This document shows, one piece after another, positions 1 through 12,576 of a DNA stretch of 64,000 nt. Position numbers and translations under genes: made by a program. The stretch's first letter is position 1, and each line of letters starts with the position of its first letter. Below the pieces are notes generated by a model. The model searched no databases. It was not told the origin of the DNA and saw only the letters and a program-made list of their open reading frames with translations. Origin of the DNA: Pohlia nutans (Eukaryota > Streptophyta > Bryopsida > Bryales > Mniaceae); the NCBI GenBank assembly GCA_022496805.1, contig CM040089.1, positions 2,501-66,500 of the forward strand, read 5' to 3'.

Positions 1-52
1 AACCCTAAACCCTAAACCCTAAACCCTAAACCCTAAACCCTAAACCCTAAAC
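1..52. repeat. Terminal telomeric repeat tract (CCCTAAA)n
   Basis: Uninterrupted CCCTAAA repeats on the + strand, the C-rich strand expected at a left chromosome end in plants. Only about seven repeats are in the window, so the true telomere is probably longer and was clipped by the assembly. Confidence 0.97.
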
Positions 53-53
53 G

Positions 54-1046
54 ATGGGTTCTTCTAATCCATTACGGAAGAACCTTTTTGATTATGGGAT
101 TCCATATTCCTCAGATGGATTGCAGTTCTTTGCGTTCAGTCAGGCACAGTTCAGGTTCAGGAGCTTTAGGGAGGGTACCGTGCACGAGATGTGCAATGTG
201 CAGGGCTATGGCTCTGTAGATTTCAGACCTGTTTTTGACCGGCGTATAGCTAAGGTCAAAATTTATCAGACGCTGTGTCATGAGATTCTCTCAGTGATAC
301 AGAAGAAGATGCTAGATAGCATGCCTGGTACTATGCAGATGATGCGTACCAGATTGACCCAGCTACAGGATTTGTTAGATAGATGGAGAGCTATGACTCC
401 TGAGATGCGCAGTAGCAGACTTACAGGCATCAGAGTAGAGACTACTGTACAGACAGAGATGGTGATCGATGGTCGTCGGCTTTGTAGTGAGCTGGATCTA
501 TTTCGTGTCGGAGGCATTGAAAGTGCATTGGGTGCACCTTTTGACGTTAGATTTCTGTCAGTAGACGACTTCATGGCTTCTTGTCAGACACACGTGAGGG
601 ACTTTGCAGCTACAGTTCATGGGAGAGACGACAGCTACCCACCTGTTGAGGTACAGAGCTCTCTCACTTTTGCTCGCCAGGCCATCGGTTGGAGTGGCAT
701 GTACATGGAGCGTCAGCTCCGAGATGCACGATTGTGGGCTATGGAGGCTGCTGATGCTGAGGTTCAGAGGTTAGAGGCGATGCAGGGTATAGAGTATACA
801 TATCATGGTGCTGAGTTAGATGCACCAGAGGATCGTCCGCTGATTCAGGATTTTTTGGATCATGCACACTGGTTTAGGTTTAGTAGAGTGAGAGACCATA
901 CTCTTCCAGGGATCATGCTACAAGCGCCTCATGGCAATGGATACTTGCCTAGGGCTAACCTTTATGTTGATCGTGTAGGAGCAGCTCGTCACTATATAAG
1001 CCGCCATAGGGCGAATTGGAGAGCTTTTGTACGATCCACTGATTAG
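54..1046 (+). CDS. Subtelomeric 330-aa protein of unknown function, copy 1
   Basis: I do not recognise this protein. The ATG lies two bases after the last telomeric repeat, and a TAA of that repeat is in frame just upstream, so the ORF cannot extend further 5'. It is intact and clearly more GC-rich than the AT-rich rest of the unit, which argues for real or recent coding function. No signal peptide or membrane segment is evident. The middle is helical and rich in Met, Arg and Gln (about residues 80-125), a second charged helical stretch is near 215-250, and the C-terminus is basic and aromatic (HYISRHRANWRAF). The stop is followed by AT-rich DNA with no clear polyadenylation signal. It could be a complete gene using telomeric repeats as 5' sequence, or the 3' part of a larger gene cut by chromosome breakage and healed by telomere addition. 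Confidence 0.7.
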   Translation: MGSSNPLRKNLFDYGIPYSSDGLQFFAFSQAQFRFRSFREGTVHEMCNVQGYGSVDFRPVFDRRIAKVKIYQTLCHEILSVIQKKMLDSMPGTMQMMRTRLTQLQDLLDRWRAMTPEMRSSRLTGIRVETTVQTEMVIDGRRLCSELDLFRVGGIESALGAPFDVRFLSVDDFMASCQTHVRDFAATVHGRDDSYPPVEVQSSLTFARQAIGWSGMYMERQLRDARLWAMEAADAEVQRLEAMQGIEYTYHGAELDAPEDRPLIQDFLDHAHWFRFSRVRDHTLPGIMLQAPHGNGYLPRANLYVDRVGAARHYISRHRANWRAFVRSTD

Positions 1047-1959
1047 ACATTTATTCCTATTTCACACATGTTTTGCAATTGTACAAATTTACTGATGATG
1101 TGTAAACATAAATACCTAGAACCCTAAACCCTATTCATTAAATATAAATCACATATATAATCTTAAACCATAAACACTGTCTACATCTTCTAAACCCTAA
1201 AACTCTAAACCCTAAATCCAGAAAACCCTAAACCCCAAAGCACAACTAAACCCTACACCATGTAACCCTAAACCCTAAACCCTTACAATCTTTTCAATAG
1301 TTTTTCTAAAATATATAGTACTTCTTCATATGAGGTCATTGAGGTGGGTTTAGAGTAAGTTCCAGAATCATGATGAATAAACCATCACAACTTCATCTGC
1401 TTATAACTTCTTCGATTTACGTTCAAATATTAAATAAAAAATCATTCTAGATAGATCTCCATGCAGTCCACTTCATCAAAGCAAAACATTTTAAAGCATG
1501 ATTGAATTATGACACTTCAAATTTCATTACTTCTAAAACATTCAGATAAACTCTAAAAACAAATGCACAAGTTGAGAAATTTTCAAAATGTCTAATACAT
1601 CCTTGCATTGAAATGATGTTAGTATTTAATTACATTTTACGAAAAAATAACATAAATATTCACTGATTGCTGTACTTTAAGAAACTCAACTGCTGAATGT
1701 CATGGAATTAGTAGCAAAACGCATGATAAAATAATTAAACAAACCTTAAGTATGTTTAAATTGTCAAATGCAACGTAGCGTTCAAGTCATAGGACATTCT
1801 TTACATGGAATTAGAGTTAGTATTTACTAATTGTTTTACTTTAAGGAGTTCAACTCAGAAAATCTAAAAGCAATTCAAATTTGAAGACGCCAGGTGATAA
1901 GACCTTTTTCTAGGATTTCAAATCTTACGTGGCACGTGCTGATTGGACGTCACAATCAA

Positions 1960-3475
1960 AACATATTGACGGATGAAGTTTTGATTAGTAAAACTTCATC
2001 CGTCTGTTACGTCTAAACAAAAGGGCCAAACGAGAAGCTTATTAACTTTTTCGAAACCACTCCCAAGCATCTTCAAGCCCAAATCATTGAAATACTCTAA
2101 AAATAGACATCCAAATAAGTCAACAACTGAGCACACGCTTATGAAATTCTGTATGAAGAAGGGCGTTTGAATTAGGAGGGGCCCACAAGATAGTGCTTTT
2201 TCCAATGAATCCAGAATGATGTGGCACGTGGCGAATGGACGTTGCATACAAATGATGTCAATGGATGAAGTCTGGATTTCTAAAACTTCATCCACCTGTT
2301 ACGCATGGACAGAGAGTCCAAACGGGAAGCGTTTGACATTCATGAAAACCTCTCGCAAGCATCTTTTAAAAAGAATCTTTTAAACATTCCAAAAATAGAA
2401 ATACAAAAGAGTTAGCTCATGAATGTACGTCGTGTAACTTTTGCCTAAAGAAGGGCAATTAAAATTCTAAAATACCACATCATAGTGCCTTTGTCTAGGA
2501 TTCCGGAGTAATATGACACGTGGCAAATTGACGTTGCATGCACAAGATATGAACGGATGAAGTTTGAGTTTCCAAAACTTCATCCACCCGTTTCACATTG
2601 AGTAAAAGTCCAAATGAAAGGTATTTTACCTTTTTGAAAACCACTTGGAAGCATCTTCACAAAGGCATCTTTGAAATATTCCAAAAATAGAAATTCAACA
2701 ATATCAAATCTTGAGTATACCCTTTAGCACTTTTGTATAAAGAAGGGCGATTGAAATAAGTGGGCCCCACGTCATAGTCCTTTTTCCTAGGATTTCGGAA
2801 TGATATAACACGTGGTAAATTGACGTTTCATGCACAAGATATAGATGGATGAAGTTTGGGTTTTAGAAACTTCATCCATCCGTTACACATGGAGTAAAAG
2901 TCCAAATGAAAGGTGTCTTACCTTTTTGGAAACCTCTTGGAAGCATCTTCTCGATGGCGTCTTTGAAATATTCCCAAAATAGAAATTCAACGAGATCATA
3001 TCTTGAGTGTACGCTTTAGCACTTCTACATGAAGAAGGGCGATTAGAATTAGAGGGCCCCACGTCATAGTCCCTTTTGCTAGGATTCCGGAATGATATCA
3101 CACATGACAAATTGACCTTTCATGCACAAGATATGCATGGATGAAGTTTGGGCTTTGGAAACTTCATTCACCCGTTACACATGGAGTAAAAGTCCAAATG
3201 AGAGGTGTTTTACCTTTTTGGAAACCGCTTGGAAGCATCTTCATGATGGCATCTTTGAAATATTCTTAAAATAGAAATTCAACGAGATCAAATTTTGAGT
3301 GTACGGTTTAGGACTTCTGCATGAAGAACGGCGATTGGAATTGGAGGGCCCCACATCATAGTGCTTTTTGCTAGGATTCCGAGTTGATATAATATGCGGC
3401 GAATGGACAAGGCATGCAAAAGATATGAATGGATGAAGTTTAATCTTTTGAATATGGTAATTCACCGGTTACTGT
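1960..3475. repeat. 292-bp tandem array with small hairpins (unit 1)
   Basis: The motif GGATGAAGT recurs at 1971, 2263, 2555, 2847, 3139 and 3431, exactly 292 bp apart each time although the monomers have diverged in sequence. In the first five it begins a hairpin pairing GGATGAAGTTT with AAACTTCATCC. Monomers also share GAAGGGCGATTxxAATT, GGGCCCCAC and ACACGTGGC-like blocks. The same arrays lie at about 8208-9723 and 14484-15999 in units 2 and 3. Confidence 0.9.
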
Positions 3476-4775
3476 ACTTTAATGACCGAAACTTTTGAAA
3501 GCCATAGAATTAGGGTTCAAATTCATGATAAAAATAAACGAACAAGTTGTAAATTTATTTAAAATGTTAAAAACATCATTGCATTCGAATCATGCACGTG
3601 TTTAGGGTACTTTTTTAAGTGAAATGAATATCTATTTACAATGATAGCAGAAATTTAGGGACTCTAAGTCATAAATGTCATATAATTAGCTTCCAGATGC
3701 ATGATAAAAACTAAACAACAAGTTGTGAATATATTCAATAACCCTAATGCATGATCACATTTAGTCATGCAAGTGTTTAAAGTGTTTTTTTACGTGTAAG
3801 TAATATGCAAAATTACTGGTTGCTGTATTTTATGAGACCTTCCTCTTAAATGTCATAGGATAATCATCTCAATACATGATCTAAATTAAACAAAAAATTG
3901 TAAACATATTTAATTTGTCAAATGCATGATTAGATTGAGCCATGCAAGTGTTTAGAATATTTCTTTACATGGAAGTAATATACAAAAATCCTGGTTGCTG
4001 TATTTTATGGAGCCACCCTCTTAAATGTCATATGATTGTCATCCCAATGCATGATCTACCCTAAGCAACAAGTTGTAAACATATTTAAACTGTCAAATGC
4101 ATGATTACATTGAGTCATGTAAGTATTTAGAGTGATTTTTTACGCGTAAGTAATATGCAAAATTTCAGGTTGTTGTATTTTATGAGACCTCCCTCTTAAA
4201 TGTCATACAATACTCATCCCAATACATGATCTACCCTAAACAACAAGTTGTAAACATATTGGAATTGTCAAATGCATGATTACATTGAGTCATGTAAATA
4301 TTTAAAGTGATTTTTTACGTGTATGTAATGTGCAAAATTACTGGTTGCTGTATTTTATGAGACCTCCCTCTTAAATGTCATAGGATACTCATCTCAATGC
4401 ATGATCTAAACTAAACAACAAATTGTAAACATATTTAATTTGTCAAATGCATGATAAGATTGAGCCACGCAAGTGTTTAGAATATATTTTTACATGGAAG
4501 TAATATGCAAAAATCCTGGTTGCTGTATTTTATGGAGCCACCCTTCATAAATGTTATATGATTGTGATTTCAATGCATGATCTAAATTAAAGAACAAGTT
4601 GTAAACATATTTAATTTGTCAAATGCAAGATTACATTGAGCGTTGCAAGTGTTTACAATATTTTTATACGCGTAAGCAATATACAAAATCGTCAATTGCT
4701 GTACTTTATGGGCCCTAAACTCCAAATGTCATAGTATCATTATCCAAATGCATGAAAAACAAATATACGCTAGTT
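3440..4775. repeat. 175-bp satellite-like tandem array (unit 1)
   Basis: The motif GGTTGCTGTATTTTATG and its variants start at 3468, 3643, 3818, 3993, 4168, 4343 and 4518, exactly 175 bp apart, then at 4694. Monomers share CAAATGCATGATTACATTGAG, ACAAGTTGTAAACATATT and TAAGTAATATGCAAAA. The length is close to one nucleosome repeat, as in many plant satellites. Equivalent arrays lie at about 9688-11023 and 15964-17299. Confidence 0.88.
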
Positions 4776-5639
4776 ACAAATATTATTTAATACGTTGAAC
4801 GCATTAAATTACTCTACCCACACCCTAAATTAAGTCCTAAACCCTAAACCTTAAATCTTTTATTTCATATTAAAGATTTCATATCATAAATAATACTATG
4901 ACTTTAGACCCTCATAATGTTTACAATAATGTTCCCTTTAATGTATATGTTACCGATGGATGAATTATCAGAAATTCTAACTTTCATCACTTATAACTAG
5001 TAGGATTCACGTCCATAAATTAAATCCATAATCATTTTAAATTCAACTCCATGTAGTCCACTTCATCAAACCGAAATCTTATAAAGCATGGCTAAACCGC
5101 AAATACTAAATACTTCATGTGTTTTAGAACGATACAGCTCCATATCACCCGATGTAGAAAGTTTTATAAACTAAAGACATTATTAATAGAACTACAAAGG
5201 TCAAAATTGAGGGTACTAACCTCAAATGATCCACTTATTATAAAACGTTTAAGGTAATATTTTAAAGCACGTGTTATAGAAATAATCCCCATTCAATATG
5301 ACTACTATGGGACTTCAAATACTTTCATTAAAGTGCATTCACGTTATAGAGCCTTTCAATAGCTTTCCAAATATATATGGCACTCTTTCAAATGATAAAG
5401 TACGTGCAAGTTACGGATGGATGAAATATCAGCAATCTCAAACTTCATCCGTTCATATCATCTACGATTCATGTTCGAATTTAAAATCGAAAGTCAATTT
5501 AGATTCATCTCGAAATGGTCCACTTGATGATGGCAAAAAATTTTAAAGCATGATTCATTCGTGAGAATTTGTATTTCATGACCCTAAGATGATGCAATTC
5601 CAAATCTAACAACTTAAAACTTTTTAAGAAATTTGGTTT

Positions 5640-6170
5640 GCACCATTGTGATCGCAAGGGCCGAAAATGGGGGGGTAGCCGAAATCTCAACTCAAAATTC
5701 CACTGTAAGATCTCATCTATCACACAAAGTCAACCGATATAGTAAAAGTCAAACCCGCTATATCTTCCAAATGGTGATAGACTAGGGAAATGTTTTTACA
5801 TATTCGGAATCACAAGGGTCAAAAACGGGGGGGTAGGTACCATTATAATCTTCAAAATCTATATAAAACAAAACGAAAGCCAACCGTAAGCCCAATCCCT
5901 AAAACCCTAATAACTTCCAAACCCTAAGCTTTTTGGGAAAACTAACCACACCACTAGATTCACAATGTCTAAAAATAGGGGGGTAGGTATACTCAAAACG
6001 TTGAAATACCTAAACAAAGCAAAAGTCAACACCCCAAACCTCAAGTCAAACATCCTATATCTCATAAATGACGATAGATTAGGGAAAAGTTTTTGCATAT
6101 TTGAAATCACAAGGGTTGAAAATGGGGGGGTAGGTCACTTCAAAATCCCAAAATAAGTATGCCAATTTTG
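5640..6170. repeat. G-run repeats next to the telomeric tract (unit 1)
   Basis: Four imperfect repeats of about 146-158 bp each carry a run of six or seven G followed by TAG (5669, 5827, 5978, 6124), in a context like CACAAGGGTxxAAAA-G7-TAGGT. They end just before the telomeric tract. Equivalents are at about 11888-12418 and 18164-18694. Confidence 0.75.
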
Positions 6171-6186
6171 TGGGCATGCCCTTGTA

Positions 6187-6300
6187 ACCCTAAACCCTAA
6201 ACCCTAAACCCTAAACCCTAAACCCTAAACCCTAAACCCTAAACCCTAAACCCTAAACCCTAAACCCTAAACCCTAAACCCTAAACCCTAAACCCTAAAC
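6187..6300. repeat. Interstitial telomeric tract between units 1 and 2
   Basis: 114 bp of perfect CCCTAAA repeats in the same orientation as the terminal tract, with no degenerate repeats visible, so it is young or homogenised. Confidence 0.97.
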
Positions 6301-9300
6301 GATGGGTTCTTCTAATCCATTACGGAAGAACCTTTTTGATTATGGGATTCCATATTCCTCAGATGGATTGCAGTTCTTTGCGTTCAGTCAGGCACAGTTC
6401 AGGTTCAGGAGCTTTAGGGAGGGTACCGTGCACGAGATGTGCAATGTGCAGGGCTATGGCTCTGTAGATTTCAGACCTGTTTTTGACCGGCGTATAGCTA
6501 AGGTCAAAATTTATCAGACGCTGTGTCATGAGATTCTCTCAGTGATACAGAAGAAGATGCTAGATAGCATGCCTGGTACTATGCAGATGATGCGTACCAG
6601 ATTGACCCAGCTACAGGATTTGTTAGATAGATGGAGAGCTATGACTCCTGAGATGCGCAGTAGCAGACTTACAGGCATCAGAGTAGAGACTACTGTACAG
6701 ACAGAGATGGTGATCGATGGTCGTCGGCTTTGTAGTGAGCTGGATCTATTTCGTGTCGGAGGCATTGAAAGTGCATTGGGTGCACCTTTTGACGTTAGAT
6801 TTCTGTCAGTAGACGACTTCATGGCTTCTTGTCAGACACACGTGAGGGACTTTGCAGCTACAGTTCATGGGAGAGACGACAGCTACCCACCTGTTGAGGT
6901 ACAGAGCTCTCTCACTTTTGCTCGCCAGGCCATCGGTTGGAGTGGCATGTACATGGAGCGTCAGCTCCGAGATGCACGATTGTGGGCTATGGAGGCTGCT
7001 GATGCTGAGGTTCAGAGGTTAGAGGCGATGCAGGGTATAGAGTATACATATCATGGTGCTGAGTTAGATGCACCAGAGGATCGTCCGCTGATTCAGGATT
7101 TTTTGGATCATGCACACTGGTTTAGGTTTAGTAGAGTGAGAGACCATACTCTTCCAGGGATCATGCTACAAGCGCCTCATGGCAATGGATACTTGCCTAG
7201 GGCTAACCTTTATGTTGATCGTGTAGGAGCAGCTCGTCACTATATAAGCCGCCATAGGGCGAATTGGAGAGCTTTTGTACGATCCACTGATTAGACATTT
7301 ATTCCTATTTCACACATGTTTTGCAATTGTACAAATTTACTGATGATGTGTAAACATAAATACCTAGAACCCTAAACCCTATTCATTAAATATAAATCAC
7401 ATATATAATCTTAAACCATAAACACTGTCTACATCTTCTAAACCCTAAAACTCTAAACCCTAAATCCAGAAAACCCTAAACCCCAAAGCACAACTAAACC
7501 CTACACCATGTAACCCTAAACCCTAAACCCTTACAATCTTTTCAATAGTTTTTCTAAAATATATAGTACTTCTTCATATGAGGTCATTGAGGTGGGTTTA
7601 GAGTAAGTTCCAGAATCATGATGAATAAACCATCACAACTTCATCTGCTTATAACTTCTTCGATTTACGTTCAAATATTAAATAAAAAATCATTCTAGAT
7701 AGATCTCCATGCAGTCCACTTCATCAAAGCAAAACATTTTAAAGCATGATTGAATTATGACACTTCAAATTTCATTACTTCTAAAACATTCAGATAAACT
7801 CTAAAAACAAATGCACAAGTTGAGAAATTTTCAAAATGTCTAATACATCCTTGCATTGAAATGATGTTAGTATTTAATTACATTTTACGAAAAAATAACA
7901 TAAATATTCACTGATTGCTGTACTTTAAGAAACTCAACTGCTGAATGTCATGGAATTAGTAGCAAAACGCATGATAAAATAATTAAACAAACCTTAAGTA
8001 TGTTTAAATTGTCAAATGCAACGTAGCGTTCAAGTCATAGGACATTCTTTACATGGAATTAGAGTTAGTATTTACTAATTGTTTTACTTTAAGGAGTTCA
8101 ACTCAGAAAATCTAAAAGCAATTCAAATTTGAAGACGCCAGGTGATAAGACCTTTTTCTAGGATTTCAAATCTTACGTGGCACGTGCTGATTGGACGTCA
8201 CAATCAAAACATATTGACGGATGAAGTTTTGATTAGTAAAACTTCATCCGTCTGTTACGTCTAAACAAAAGGGCCAAACGAGAAGCTTATTAACTTTTTC
8301 GAAACCACTCCCAAGCATCTTCAAGCCCAAATCATTGAAATACTCTAAAAATAGACATCCAAATAAGTCAACAACTGAGCACACGCTTATGAAATTCTGT
8401 ATGAAGAAGGGCGTTTGAATTAGGAGGGGCCCACAAGATAGTGCTTTTTCCAATGAATCCAGAATGATGTGGCACGTGGCGAATGGACGTTGCATACAAA
8501 TGATGTCAATGGATGAAGTCTGGATTTCTAAAACTTCATCCACCTGTTACGCATGGACAGAGAGTCCAAACGGGAAGCGTTTGACATTCATGAAAACCTC
8601 TCGCAAGCATCTTTTAAAAAGAATCTTTTAAACATTCCAAAAATAGAAATACAAAAGAGTTAGCTCATGAATGTACGTCGTGTAACTTTTGCCTAAAGAA
8701 GGGCAATTAAAATTCTAAAATACCACATCATAGTGCCTTTGTCTAGGATTCCGGAGTAATATGACACGTGGCAAATTGACGTTGCATGCACAAGATATGA
8801 ACGGATGAAGTTTGAGTTTCCAAAACTTCATCCACCCGTTTCACATTGAGTAAAAGTCCAAATGAAAGGTATTTTACCTTTTTGAAAACCACTTGGAAGC
8901 ATCTTCACAAAGGCATCTTTGAAATATTCCAAAAATAGAAATTCAACAATATCAAATCTTGAGTATACCCTTTAGCACTTTTGTATAAAGAAGGGCGATT
9001 GAAATAAGTGGGCCCCACGTCATAGTCCTTTTTCCTAGGATTTCGGAATGATATAACACGTGGTAAATTGACGTTTCATGCACAAGATATAGATGGATGA
9101 AGTTTGGGTTTTAGAAACTTCATCCATCCGTTACACATGGAGTAAAAGTCCAAATGAAAGGTGTCTTACCTTTTTGGAAACCTCTTGGAAGCATCTTCTC
9201 GATGGCGTCTTTGAAATATTCCCAAAATAGAAATTCAACGAGATCATATCTTGAGTGTACGCTTTAGCACTTCTACATGAAGAAGGGCGATTAGAATTAG

Positions 9301-12300
9301 AGGGCCCCACGTCATAGTCCCTTTTGCTAGGATTCCGGAATGATATCACACATGACAAATTGACCTTTCATGCACAAGATATGCATGGATGAAGTTTGGG
9401 CTTTGGAAACTTCATTCACCCGTTACACATGGAGTAAAAGTCCAAATGAGAGGTGTTTTACCTTTTTGGAAACCGCTTGGAAGCATCTTCATGATGGCAT
9501 CTTTGAAATATTCTTAAAATAGAAATTCAACGAGATCAAATTTTGAGTGTACGGTTTAGGACTTCTGCATGAAGAACGGCGATTGGAATTGGAGGGCCCC
9601 ACATCATAGTGCTTTTTGCTAGGATTCCGAGTTGATATAATATGCGGCGAATGGACAAGGCATGCAAAAGATATGAATGGATGAAGTTTAATCTTTTGAA
9701 TATGGTAATTCACCGGTTACTGTACTTTAATGACCGAAACTTTTGAAAGCCATAGAATTAGGGTTCAAATTCATGATAAAAATAAACGAACAAGTTGTAA
9801 ATTTATTTAAAATGTTAAAAACATCATTGCATTCGAATCATGCACGTGTTTAGGGTACTTTTTTAAGTGAAATGAATATCTATTTACAATGATAGCAGAA
9901 ATTTAGGGACTCTAAGTCATAAATGTCATATAATTAGCTTCCAGATGCATGATAAAAACTAAACAACAAGTTGTGAATATATTCAATAACCCTAATGCAT
10001 GATCACATTTAGTCATGCAAGTGTTTAAAGTGTTTTTTTACGTGTAAGTAATATGCAAAATTACTGGTTGCTGTATTTTATGAGACCTTCCTCTTAAATG
10101 TCATAGGATAATCATCTCAATACATGATCTAAATTAAACAAAAAATTGTAAACATATTTAATTTGTCAAATGCATGATTAGATTGAGCCATGCAAGTGTT
10201 TAGAATATTTCTTTACATGGAAGTAATATACAAAAATCCTGGTTGCTGTATTTTATGGAGCCACCCTCTTAAATGTCATATGATTGTCATCCCAATGCAT
10301 GATCTACCCTAAGCAACAAGTTGTAAACATATTTAAACTGTCAAATGCATGATTACATTGAGTCATGTAAGTATTTAGAGTGATTTTTTACGCGTAAGTA
10401 ATATGCAAAATTTCAGGTTGTTGTATTTTATGAGACCTCCCTCTTAAATGTCATACAATACTCATCCCAATACATGATCTACCCTAAACAACAAGTTGTA
10501 AACATATTGGAATTGTCAAATGCATGATTACATTGAGTCATGTAAATATTTAAAGTGATTTTTTACGTGTATGTAATGTGCAAAATTACTGGTTGCTGTA
10601 TTTTATGAGACCTCCCTCTTAAATGTCATAGGATACTCATCTCAATGCATGATCTAAACTAAACAACAAATTGTAAACATATTTAATTTGTCAAATGCAT
10701 GATAAGATTGAGCCACGCAAGTGTTTAGAATATATTTTTACATGGAAGTAATATGCAAAAATCCTGGTTGCTGTATTTTATGGAGCCACCCTTCATAAAT
10801 GTTATATGATTGTGATTTCAATGCATGATCTAAATTAAAGAACAAGTTGTAAACATATTTAATTTGTCAAATGCAAGATTACATTGAGCGTTGCAAGTGT
10901 TTACAATATTTTTATACGCGTAAGCAATATACAAAATCGTCAATTGCTGTACTTTATGGGCCCTAAACTCCAAATGTCATAGTATCATTATCCAAATGCA
11001 TGAAAAACAAATATACGCTAGTTACAAATATTATTTAATACGTTGAACGCATTAAATTACTCTACCCACACCCTAAATTAAGTCCTAAACCCTAAACCTT
11101 AAATCTTTTATTTCATATTAAAGATTTCATATCATAAATAATACTATGACTTTAGACCCTCATAATGTTTACAATAATGTTCCCTTTAATGTATATGTTA
11201 CCGATGGATGAATTATCAGAAATTCTAACTTTCATCACTTATAACTAGTAGGATTCACGTCCATAAATTAAATCCATAATCATTTTAAATTCAACTCCAT
11301 GTAGTCCACTTCATCAAACCGAAATCTTATAAAGCATGGCTAAACCGCAAATACTAAATACTTCATGTGTTTTAGAACGATACAGCTCCATATCACCCGA
11401 TGTAGAAAGTTTTATAAACTAAAGACATTATTAATAGAACTACAAAGGTCAAAATTGAGGGTACTAACCTCAAATGATCCACTTATTATAAAACGTTTAA
11501 GGTAATATTTTAAAGCACGTGTTATAGAAATAATCCCCATTCAATATGACTACTATGGGACTTCAAATACTTTCATTAAAGTGCATTCACGTTATAGAGC
11601 CTTTCAATAGCTTTCCAAATATATATGGCACTCTTTCAAATGATAAAGTACGTGCAAGTTACGGATGGATGAAATATCAGCAATCTCAAACTTCATCCGT
11701 TCATATCATCTACGATTCATGTTCGAATTTAAAATCGAAAGTCAATTTAGATTCATCTCGAAATGGTCCACTTGATGATGGCAAAAAATTTTAAAGCATG
11801 ATTCATTCGTGAGAATTTGTATTTCATGACCCTAAGATGATGCAATTCCAAATCTAACAACTTAAAACTTTTTAAGAAATTTGGTTTGCACCATTGTGAT
11901 CGCAAGGGCCGAAAATGGGGGGGTAGCCGAAATCTCAACTCAAAATTCCACTGTAAGATCTCATCTATCACACAAAGTCAACCGATATAGTAAAAGTCAA
12001 ACCCGCTATATCTTCCAAATGGTGATAGACTAGGGAAATGTTTTTACATATTCGGAATCACAAGGGTCAAAAACGGGGGGGTAGGTACCATTATAATCTT
12101 CAAAATCTATATAAAACAAAACGAAAGCCAACCGTAAGCCCAATCCCTAAAACCCTAATAACTTCCAAACCCTAAGCTTTTTGGGAAAACTAACCACACC
12201 ACTAGATTCACAATGTCTAAAAATAGGGGGGTAGGTATACTCAAAACGTTGAAATACCTAAACAAAGCAAAAGTCAACACCCCAAACCTCAAGTCAAACA

Positions 12301-12434
12301 TCCTATATCTCATAAATGACGATAGATTAGGGAAAAGTTTTTGCATATTTGAAATCACAAGGGTTGAAAATGGGGGGGTAGGTCACTTCAAAATCCCAAA
12401 ATAAGTATGCCAATTTTGTGGGCATGCCCTTGTA
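6301..12434 (+). repeat. Subtelomeric tandem unit, copy 2
   Basis: Same length and internal order as copy 1, shifted by 6248 bp. Compared by eye it looks identical, including non-coding parts. Its internal arrays are given with copy 1. Confidence 0.95.
6302..7294 (+). CDS. Subtelomeric 330-aa protein of unknown function, copy 2
   Basis: The protein is identical to that of copy 1 and stands in the same position, its ATG two bases after the telomeric tract. Because the whole unit is identical, sameness of the ORF is not evidence of selection on the protein. The upstream 114 bp is only telomeric repeats. AAACCCTAA 'telo-boxes' are known promoter or leader elements of some plant genes, so transcription from within the tract is possible but not shown. 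Confidence 0.7.
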   Translation: MGSSNPLRKNLFDYGIPYSSDGLQFFAFSQAQFRFRSFREGTVHEMCNVQGYGSVDFRPVFDRRIAKVKIYQTLCHEILSVIQKKMLDSMPGTMQMMRTRLTQLQDLLDRWRAMTPEMRSSRLTGIRVETTVQTEMVIDGRRLCSELDLFRVGGIESALGAPFDVRFLSVDDFMASCQTHVRDFAATVHGRDDSYPPVEVQSSLTFARQAIGWSGMYMERQLRDARLWAMEAADAEVQRLEAMQGIEYTYHGAELDAPEDRPLIQDFLDHAHWFRFSRVRDHTLPGIMLQAPHGNGYLPRANLYVDRVGAARHYISRHRANWRAFVRSTD

Positions 12435-12576
12435 ACCCTAAACCCTAAACCCTAAACCCTAAACCCTAAACCCTAAACCCTAAACCCTAAACCCTAAACC
12501 CTAAACCCTAAACCCTAAACCCTAAACCCTAAACCCTAAACCCTAAACCCTAAACCCTAAACCCTAAACCCTAAAC
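12435..12576. repeat. Interstitial telomeric tract between units 2 and 3
   Basis: 142 bp of perfect CCCTAAA repeats. It is 28 bp, exactly four repeats, longer than the tract between units 1 and 2. Confidence 0.97.

Larger units (their letters stand above)
53..6186 (+). repeat. Subtelomeric tandem unit, copy 1 (6134 bp)
   Basis: First of three near-identical head-to-tail units bounded on both sides by telomeric repeats. In order it holds the 330-codon ORF, AT-rich DNA with degenerate telomere-like motifs (about 1115-1285), a 292-bp tandem array, a 175-bp tandem array, more AT-rich DNA, and a G-run array leading into the next telomeric tract. I found no difference by eye between copies 1 and 2. 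No reverse transcriptase, helicase or transposase is visible. All copies have the same length and orientation, ORF reading away from the chromosome end. Confidence 0.95.

Noticed and set aside
278..574. 98-codon antisense ORF within the 330-aa ORF, repeated in all units
   Set aside because: A shadow of the sense ORF; no independent features.
1996..6156. Six or seven ORFs of 63-99 codons in each subtelomeric unit
   Set aside because: They lie in tandem arrays or AT-rich DNA, several read across hairpins or G-runs, and their repetition only reflects duplication of the unit.
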